Shown here: in pieces, positions 1 to 4,127 of the stretch
Position numbering within the stretch: position 1 is the stretch's first letter
Layout: every line of letters begins with the position of its first letter
Assembly (NCBI GenBank): GCA_002439285.1
Contig: DJTQ01000071.1
Coordinates: forward strand, 1-7,164
Reading direction: 5' to 3'
Source of the DNA: Paenibacillaceae bacterium UBA6304
GTDB taxonomy: Bacteria > Bacillota > Bacilli > Paenibacillales > Paenibacillaceae
Length of the DNA: 7,164 nucleotides
Position numbers and translations under genes: made by a program
The notes under the pieces: model-generated
The model's input: only the letters and a program-made list of their open reading frames with translations
What the model was told of the DNA's origin: nothing
Databases searched by the model: none

Positions 1-246
1 GAACTTCGGCGGGCAAAAAATAAGATCAAGACCCAACTGGCGGTAGATGCTTCCACTACGGATAGCAGGATGATTTCGATGGCGCAGGCCTGGCTTCCAG
101 GGAGGGAGATGGTTACCCTTCAGGAAGTGCTGGACAGGATCGAGGATTTGACGGAGAGGCAGCTCGCAAATCTGGACGGTCGCCTGCTGGAAGAACCGCC
201 ACTCCGGGTGATTGCCGGACCACCGGAACACGCGAAACTATCATAA
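1..246 (+). CDS. M16-family (pitrilysin/insulinase-type) peptidase or peptidase-like subunit, C-terminal end only
   Basis: The reading frame is open from base 1 to the TAA at 244-246 and gives the last 81 residues of a protein whose start lies outside the window. The segment matches the final helix-helix-strand of M16 proteases: ELRRAK near the start, then SRMISMAQAWLPGREM (about residues 23-38), then TLQEVLDRIEDLTERQL (about 39-55), ending in a short strand PLRVIAGPP. M16 family members usually show a serine/arginine-containing helix, a 'G....tldEvl.rIeavT.edv' segment and a closing 'l.vvGp' here. The zinc-binding HxxEH motif would be far upstream, so activity cannot be judged. Some operons encode inactive M16 partners, as in the two-subunit types. 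The radical SAM gene begins 17 nt after the stop, so the two are almost certainly co-transcribed. M16 proteins next to radical SAM peptide-modifying enzymes (PqqF with PqqE, AlbF with AlbA) typically trim leader peptides. The family call is fairly sure; the substrate is inferred. Confidence 0.72.
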   Translation, partial: ELRRAKNKIKTQLAVDASTTDSRMISMAQAWLPGREMVTLQEVLDRIEDLTERQLANLDGRLLEEPPLRVIAGPPEHAKLS

Positions 247-263
247 AGAAGAGGAGGGGTTTC

Positions 264-1310
264 ATGAGTTTCATACTCCGCTATCCGCTGCATATGGTCT
301 GGGCGGTCACGAATCTGTGCAACGCCCACTGCGTTCATTGTTCCTCCAGTGCGGGCTGCCGCTTGCCCGGGGAGCTGGACACGAAAGAGGCCCTCGACCT
401 GATTGACCAACTGTCCGAATTGGGTGTCGTAGATTTGGCGCTATCGGGTGGCGAGGCTCTGCTTAGACCCGACATTGACGAACTGATTTCTCATGCGGTG
501 AAAAGAAATATGCAGGTCGGACTCGGTACCAACGGCTGGTGGATTCAAAAGGAGCGGGCTCATGAGCTGAAACGGCTAGGGTTGCACCGCGTCCAGATCA
601 GTCTTGACGGACTGGGACCGGTTCATGATCAAGTGCGCGGCTTGCCCGGGTTGTTCGAGAAAGCAACAGCCGCGATGCATGCCTGCAGGGAGGCGGGGTT
701 GCAGACGCATGTCTGTTTTACGCCGCACCGGGACAATGTACATGATTTGGAGCGTGTTATTCAATTCACTTATGAACAGGGTATTCATTTGTTCAATCTA
801 TCCCAATTCGTCCCGGTTGGCCGGGGCAGCCAGGGGATGGACCTTTCGGCCGAGAAATGGAAGGAGATCGCCCGCCTTTGGGCGAACAAGCGCCGGGAGT
901 ATGCCGGCAGGATGAAGTTCACCAGCCATTTGGCGCAAATGGCTCTGGTCGATTCGTCGTTGGTGCGGCAGGAAGCTTTCCGCGGCTGTCAGGCGGGGAC
1001 GGGCCAGGGGGATATTGCCCCGGACGGCACGGTTACTCCTTGTGTGATGCTGCCGGTCGGTATCGGAAACGTGAAAGATAAACCCTTCCGTGAAATATGG
1101 GATGAATCGTCTGTCATTTCGGATTTGCGCGACCGCAGCCATCTGGGAGGTAAATGCGGAACTTGCCGGATCCGCGAACGTTGCGGCGGTTGCCGAGGCG
1201 TTGCTTACGGTTATTATCAGACCCATATGGCGGAGGATCCGCATTGCTGGCTTCCCCCGGAGGCAGCGCAGTCAAAGGAGCAGGTAGACAGCGGTCTTTT
1301 TGCCACTTGA
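264..1310 (+). CDS. Radical SAM/SPASM domain enzyme (PqqE/AhbC/MftC-like architecture)
   Basis: This 348-residue iron-sulfur enzyme begins at ATG 264, preceded by GGAGGGG at 253-259. The SAM-binding cluster motif CxxxCxxC is C19, C23 and C26. It is followed by the GGE motif at 62-64 (SGGEALLRPDI), a GTNG strand at 88-91, QISLDG at 111-116 and PVGRG at 184-188. The C-terminal SPASM region has the full seven-cysteine pattern for auxiliary Fe-S clusters: C242, then G255 and C260, then C298-x2-C301-x5-C307-x2-C310, then C328 in a DPHC context. GNV...IWDES...LRDR between them is typical of the PqqE/AhbC/NirJ/MftC group. Known relatives form bonds on peptides (PqqE, MftC) or modify tetrapyrroles (AhbC, NirJ), by SAM-derived radical chemistry in the cytoplasm. 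There is almost no sequence before the radical SAM core, so no N-terminal peptide-recognition (PqqD-like) domain is present. The M16, YciI and MFS neighbours favour peptide modification, but the substrate is unknown. The family is certain; the pathway is inferred. Confidence 0.93.
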   Translation: MSFILRYPLHMVWAVTNLCNAHCVHCSSSAGCRLPGELDTKEALDLIDQLSELGVVDLALSGGEALLRPDIDELISHAVKRNMQVGLGTNGWWIQKERAHELKRLGLHRVQISLDGLGPVHDQVRGLPGLFEKATAAMHACREAGLQTHVCFTPHRDNVHDLERVIQFTYEQGIHLFNLSQFVPVGRGSQGMDLSAEKWKEIARLWANKRREYAGRMKFTSHLAQMALVDSSLVRQEAFRGCQAGTGQGDIAPDGTVTPCVMLPVGIGNVKDKPFREIWDESSVISDLRDRSHLGGKCGTCRIRERCGGCRGVAYGYYQTHMAEDPHCWLPPEAAQSKEQVDSGLFAT

Positions 1311-1356
1311 ACATAACGGAGGAAAGACCGATACCAAAGCAGCAGAAAATAAAAAA

Positions 1357-1363
1357 AAGGAAG
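1357..1363 (+). promoter_or_regulatory. Ribosome-binding site that fixes the start of the YciI-like gene
   Basis: AAGGAAG lies 8 nt before ATG 1372, at the end of an A-rich stretch (eight consecutive A at 1351-1358). The frame is also open from a TTG at 1300, inside the end of the radical SAM gene. That extension (LEHNGGKTDTKAAENKKKE) is low-complexity and not part of the YciI fold, so ATG 1372 is preferred. A second SD-like GGAGGAAAG at 1318-1326 has no ATG, GTG or TTG at a suitable distance. Confidence 0.6.
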
Positions 1364-1371
1364 CGATCCTC

Positions 1372-1683
1372 ATGTATATAACCAGAGAAGAAGATATTCG
1401 TTACGTCATTTTGTTGTCCGTGATTCCCGGCCGGGAAATGTCGGAAGAGTTGATCCGGGCCCATGTCGGGCATTTGAAGGAACTGGACCGTCAAGGCAGG
1501 CTTGTGCTGTGCGGTCCGTTCACCGATTACCGCGGCGGAATGGTCATTATTAAGGCAGCCAGTTACGAAGAAGCGAAGGCGGTTGCCGAAAAAGACCCTT
1601 ACGTGCAAGCCGGGGTGGAATCCTACGAGCTGAGAACGTGGGAATTATCCTGCGAAGGCAACAATCATATGGGTATGGGCTAA
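1372..1683 (+). CDS. YciI-family protein
   Basis: A 103-residue cytoplasmic protein of normal YciI length (about 90-110 residues), with the ferredoxin-like alpha/beta-barrel pattern of the family. An N-terminal strand IRYVILLSVIPG (9-20) leads to a helix carrying His31 and His34 in RAHVGHLKELDRQGRLVLCGPF, where 'H..hL..l...G.l...GP' is the family hallmark. GGMVIIKAASYEEAKAVAEKDPY (55-77) follows, containing the conserved strand, helix and Asp-Pro (D75-P76), and then the final strand VESYELRTWEL. The His and the Asp of the DP motif are the proposed active-site pair in YciI proteins, but reactions are known for few members. The gene starts 61 nt after the radical SAM stop and ends 1 nt before the MFS gene, so it belongs to the operon. 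A role as a small tailoring or decomposition enzyme acting on the pathway product is only a guess. The C-terminal tail (CEGNNHMGMG) is unlike the family core. Confidence 0.87.
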   Translation: MYITREEDIRYVILLSVIPGREMSEELIRAHVGHLKELDRQGRLVLCGPFTDYRGGMVIIKAASYEEAKAVAEKDPYVQAGVESYELRTWELSCEGNNHMGMG

Positions 1684-1684
1684 G

Positions 1685-2941
1685 ATGAAACGTTTTTTCG
1701 CTTCTTTATCCCAATACAATGCCGTGATCTGGATCCGGGTATTCGGGACCGCTTTATGCGCGACGACTACCTTTATGCTAAGACCGTTTTTTGTATTTTA
1801 TTTATCGGATAAACTGAACGGCTCCATCCTGCTTCCGTTGCTGATCGTAGGTTTGCAGCCGCTCGCCGGAATCCTGCTGAGCTTTTGGGGCGGGGGGATT
1901 GCCGATCGTTACGGACGCAAACCGGTAATGCTGTTTGCCCTGCTGATTCAGGGGGCTTGCATGCTCGGCTTCGTCTTTACCGACCAAGTCTGGGAATTTG
2001 CCGTACTGTCCGTGATTAACGGCATGGGTATGCCTATGTTCTTGCCGGCCGCCAACGCGCAGGTCGCTGACGTGGTCCCTCCCGAAAAACGGGGGGAAGT
2101 GTTCGCCCTCATACATACTGCGATTAATGTGGGGGGAGCGGTCGGCCCATTACTGGGGTTGCTTATTTACTCATGGAACCAAAGTACCGTGTTTTCGGTT
2201 TCTGCGGCTTCATTCCTGCTGTTTGCCCTGCTGGTGTGGTGGAAGGTGCCCGAGACGGTGCCCGCTCCTTCAGCCGAGGACAGCCTACAGCAGAGAGCGG
2301 CAACGCCCAAAGTTACGTTCCGCGACCACCGCTTGCTGTACTGGTTTACCTTGTTCACGCTGCCGGTGGGCGTGCTGTATTCCCAAGTGGAGACGACATT
2401 CCCGCTCCATTTAAAGGAGCATTTTGCCAACGCGTCGTCCCTATTCGCCATTTTGATGACGATCAATTCGGTAGTCGTCGTGGCGGCGATGGTGTGGGTT
2501 GCCAAAAAAACGGAGCGACGTTCTCCGCAAATGATGATATTGCTGAGCTATGCCCTGTTTGCCGTCGTTGGCTTCGGTTATGGTTTTGCCCGTCATTTTT
2601 ATATTCTGGTACTGGTTGAACTTATATTTACGGTGGCGGAAATCATCGGCATGACCCATCTGCAAAAATACGTCTCCATAATCGCCCCGGACAATATGCG
2701 TGGAAAATATAACGCCATATTCGGGATGTATATGTCGATTCCCAAACTGCTAAGCCCGCTGTTATTCGGTCTGCTGTTTGAATATTACGGCGGCGGTGTG
2801 ATGTTCTCGGCGGTTGCCTTGCTGCTGCTTTTGGCCGGTCCGGCGCAGTTCCGGCTGATTCGGAACCATCGGAAGAGGGAAGATGCCGTGCTGCCTCCTG
2901 CGGACAAAACCCCTGGGCTGGCGGAAGCCTCTCAAGCGTAA
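1685..2941 (+). CDS. MFS-family transporter (probable exporter, DHA1/multidrug-like)
   Basis: A 418-residue integral membrane protein with about twelve hydrophobic helices in two sets of six. The MFS motif A sits between helices 2 and 3 as GIADRYGRK (71-79). Helix 5 has the glycine-rich NVGGAVGPLLG (149-159), resembling antiporter motif C, which favours proton-driven export. A charged central loop (about 190-215) separates the halves, and the C-terminal tail after residue 391 is basic then Pro/Ala-rich and cytoplasmic. Length is normal for 12-TM MFS drug or metabolite exporters. The start follows the YciI stop after a single base and no good Shine-Dalgarno is seen (GGGTATGGG only), so translation is probably coupled to yciI. 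In this setting the likeliest role is export of the product made by the upstream enzymes, or self-protection, but the sequence cannot tell the substrate. The family is sure; the direction of transport is inferred. Confidence 0.92.
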   Translation: MKRFFASLSQYNAVIWIRVFGTALCATTTFMLRPFFVFYLSDKLNGSILLPLLIVGLQPLAGILLSFWGGGIADRYGRKPVMLFALLIQGACMLGFVFTDQVWEFAVLSVINGMGMPMFLPAANAQVADVVPPEKRGEVFALIHTAINVGGAVGPLLGLLIYSWNQSTVFSVSAASFLLFALLVWWKVPETVPAPSAEDSLQQRAATPKVTFRDHRLLYWFTLFTLPVGVLYSQVETTFPLHLKEHFANASSLFAILMTINSVVVVAAMVWVAKKTERRSPQMMILLSYALFAVVGFGYGFARHFYILVLVELIFTVAEIIGMTHLQKYVSIIAPDNMRGKYNAIFGMYMSIPKLLSPLLFGLLFEYYGGGVMFSAVALLLLLAGPAQFRLIRNHRKREDAVLPPADKTPGLAEASQA

Positions 2942-2979
2942 CGGTCGTCATAATACCGCAGGAACGGAGGAGATGAATA

Positions 2980-3654
2980 ATGCTGACATTATTGTCTGTC
3001 AATGTTGGACAACCGGCGAGGCTGGTGTATGAAGGTAAAGAAGTCATTACGGCGATTCAAAAATATCCCATGCAGCACGATCTTCAACTCACCAAGCTGA
3101 ATCTGGAAGGAGACGCCCAGGCTAACCGCCTTCGTCATGGCGGTCCGAATAAGGTGCTCAGCATGCACTCGGCCGAGCATTACCGCTATTTTTCCAAGGT
3201 GCTGAATCAGGAACTGAATTACGGGGACTTCGGCGAGAATATGACGATTGAAGGAATAACCGAAAGCGACTTGTGCGTTGGCGACATCTTTACTTGGGGC
3301 GAGGCCGTGATTCAAATTTCGCAGCCGCGCCCCCCATGCCACAAGCTGGCTAAACGGTTTGCGTCTCCACAGCTGCCCCTGTGGTTTCAGGAAAGCGGCT
3401 TTACCGGGTTTTACCTCAGGGTGCTCCGGGAGGGTATAGTGAGCATCCGGCAACCGCTGGCTTTCATGGAAAGAGATCCCGCGGGGGTTACGCTGGAGAC
3501 GGTGAACCGGGTTCTTTATCATGACCGGATGAATATGGAGCTAATTTCGTCTGTTTTGGCGGTGGAGGCGTTGTCGGCAAGTTGCAGAATCACGCTGGAA
3601 GAACGGCAGAGGGGAATCGACAACGACACCGAACGTAGATGGATCGGCGGCTAA
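2980..3654 (+). CDS. MOSC domain protein with C-terminal 3-alpha domain (YiiM/YflK-like)
   Basis: A 224-residue soluble protein starting at ATG 2980 behind GGAGGAG (2966-2972, 7 nt spacing). The MOSC core shows the usual landmarks: GDAQANRLRHGGPNKVL (44-60), FGENMTIEGI...LCVGDIF (84-104), and the conserved cysteine C120 in QPRPPCHKL (115-123), followed by GFYLRVLREG. In MOSC proteins this Cys is linked to sulfur or molybdenum-cofactor transfer. Residues about 171-210 (TLETVNRVLYHDRMN...LSASCRITLEERQ) match the three-helix '3-alpha' domain found in E. coli YiiM and B. subtilis YflK, proteins of the molybdenum-cofactor-dependent N-hydroxylated base or amine reduction type. The length fits YiiM. 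It lies 38 nt after the MFS gene and before the terminator, so it is the last gene of the operon. Its link to the radical SAM enzyme is unclear; it may be a passenger gene or may process an N-hydroxylated or sulfur-containing intermediate. The family call is strong; the pathway role is unknown. Confidence 0.93.
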   Translation: MLTLLSVNVGQPARLVYEGKEVITAIQKYPMQHDLQLTKLNLEGDAQANRLRHGGPNKVLSMHSAEHYRYFSKVLNQELNYGDFGENMTIEGITESDLCVGDIFTWGEAVIQISQPRPPCHKLAKRFASPQLPLWFQESGFTGFYLRVLREGIVSIRQPLAFMERDPAGVTLETVNRVLYHDRMNMELISSVLAVEALSASCRITLEERQRGIDNDTERRWIGG

Positions 3655-3690
3655 TGGGGTCAGATTCGACCGTGACCTGATTAGGATAAT

Positions 3691-3735
3691 AAAAGGGTCG
3701 CTCTTGCGGGAATATTTCGCAGGGCGGCTCTTTTT
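3691..3735 (+). terminator. Intrinsic (Rho-independent) terminator closing the operon
   Basis: A long hairpin begins 36 nt after the MOSC stop codon. Bases 3691-3704 pair with 3721-3734 (14 pairs, three of them G-U), T3705 bulges, and 3706-3708 (GCG) pair with 3718-3720 (CGC). The loop is 3709-3717. The stem is GC-rich in the middle and runs into TTTTT at 3731-3735. The complementary AAAA at 3691-3694 gives a shorter T tract on the other strand, so weak bidirectional action is possible. Confidence 0.88.
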
Positions 3736-3794
3736 GTCTAATGGCTATGTAATCCATAACAATGCACATTCTTTTCATACAAACGCACACCGGA

Positions 3795-3809
3795 ATGAAA
3801 GCGCTCTTA
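3795..3809 (+). promoter_or_regulatory. Possible cre (CcpA catabolite-repression) site
   Basis: ATGAAAGCGCTCTTA fits the Bacillus cre consensus WTGNAARCGNWWWCA at 13 of 15 positions, including the core GAAAGCG. The right half is imperfect. It lies about 235 bp upstream of a gene for a secreted, probably carbohydrate-binding protein, a class often under CcpA control. No promoter could be placed with confidence, so this is a weak call by consensus match alone. Confidence 0.28.
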
Positions 3810-3845
3810 ACTTAAGATGAAGGAGGAAAATACCTTTAAGAGGTT

Positions 3846-4011
3846 GTTCAAAAAGTCATCTTCCCACGACGAAGCAGATCTTGAAGCAGATTCGACGTCG
3901 AATCTTGAATTCAGCCGGGCCTTCCGTTGCTCACGTACCTAATGTACGTTCCGCTACTCAGTCCCTGGCTTCATCCAACCTTCTTGGTCCTGAAAACCTG
4001 ACTTTTTGAAC
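3846..4011. repeat. MITE-like palindromic element with 13-bp terminal inverted repeats
   Basis: The ends are a perfect 13-bp inverted repeat, GTTCAAAAAGTCA (3846-3858) and TGACTTTTTGAAC (3999-4011). Inside are a perfect 18-bp palindrome AGATTCGACGTCGAATCT (3888-3905), a hairpin ACGTAC-CTAAT-GTACGT (3933-3949) and a 9-bp direct repeat GAAGCAGAT (3871-3879 and 3883-3891). The arms also match imperfectly further in (GAAG...GAAGC on both), so the whole unit could fold into one long branched hairpin. It has no transposase and no meaningful reading frame. The length, ends and internal symmetry fit a non-autonomous transposable repeat mobilised in trans. No clear target-site duplication is visible: the flanks are AAGAGGTT and TCCACTAA. 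The element could instead be a structured RNA leader or a dispersed palindromic repeat. It ends 14 nt before the downstream Shine-Dalgarno. Confidence 0.66.
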
Positions 4012-4025
4012 TCCACTAAAATAAC

Positions 4026-4034
4026 AAAGGAGGT
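4026..4034 (+). promoter_or_regulatory. Ribosome-binding site that selects the TTG start of the secreted protein
   Basis: AAAGGAGGT is a near-perfect anti-SD match. The nearest ATG (4037-4039) is too close and is followed directly by TAA (4040-4042). TTG 4044 stands about 10 nt after the GGAGG core and opens the long frame with a proper signal peptide. The next in-frame ATG (4062) would be 28 nt away and would remove the basic N-terminal residues of the signal peptide. Confidence 0.75.
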
Positions 4035-4043
4035 CGATGTAAA

Positions 4044-4127
4044 TTGAGAAAAATCAGGCCGATGATTGCGGGGTTGCTTGCTGTATTGTTGATTTTGTGC
4101 GCATTACCCGCATATCCGGCGCAAGCA
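4044..4127 (+). other. Sec signal peptide of the secreted protein
   Basis: Residues 1-28: a basic n-region MRKIRP, a hydrophobic core MIAGLLAVLLILCALP, and a c-region AYPAQA with small residues at -1 and -3, so cleavage is expected before A29. C19 is preceded by LIL, which lacks the small residue a lipobox needs at -1, so signal peptidase I is favoured over lipoprotein processing. Confidence 0.85.

Larger units (their letters stand above)
3736..4043. other. Intergenic region between the operon terminator and the large secreted-protein gene
   Basis: About 308 bp without a convincing gene. From left to right it holds an AT-rich stretch without a clear sigma-A promoter (best weak match TTGTCT 3734-3739, 17 nt, TAACAA 3757-3762), a cre-like site at 3795-3809, a small palindrome CTTAACTTAAG (3806-3816), and an SD-like AAGGAGG (3820-3826) followed by no usable start. 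Then come the 166-bp palindromic element (3846-4011) and the true ribosome-binding site at 4026-4034. If transcription of the secreted-protein gene begins upstream of the element, its messenger would have a long structured leader. Confidence 0.6.

Noticed and set aside
1300..1371. N-terminal extension of the YciI gene from TTG 1300
   Set aside because: It would overlap the radical SAM gene, has no ribosome-binding site and encodes low-complexity Lys/Glu-rich sequence outside the YciI fold. ATG 1372 has a good SD.
1331..1381. Very short basic peptide after GGAGGAAAG (1318-1326), as a possible leader peptide
   Set aside because: It would need an ATA start, which is too rare to accept without support.
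798..1608. - strand frames of 148 and 164 codons over the radical SAM and YciI genes
   Set aside because: They overlap two well-supported genes on the other strand and show no domain signature.
3734..3762. Sigma-A-like promoter TTGTCT-17-TAACAA
   Set aside because: It has only 4/6 and 3/6 matches, and the -35 overlaps the terminator T-run. It is not strong enough to list as a promoter.
3590..3790. Cys-containing 66-codon frame on the - strand, considered as a possible peptide precursor
   Set aside because: It starts at GTG without an SD, runs through the terminator hairpin and into the 3' end of the MOSC gene, and lies on the strand opposite the operon.
3817..3942. Short + strand frame of 41 codons beginning MKEENTFKRLFKK
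   Set aside because: No SD precedes its ATG. Most of the frame is the palindromic element, so the openness is most likely chance.
4098..4100. Cys19 of the signal peptide as a lipoprotein lipobox
   Set aside because: The preceding residues LIL lack the Gly/Ala/Ser at -1, and a good AQA signal peptidase I site follows.
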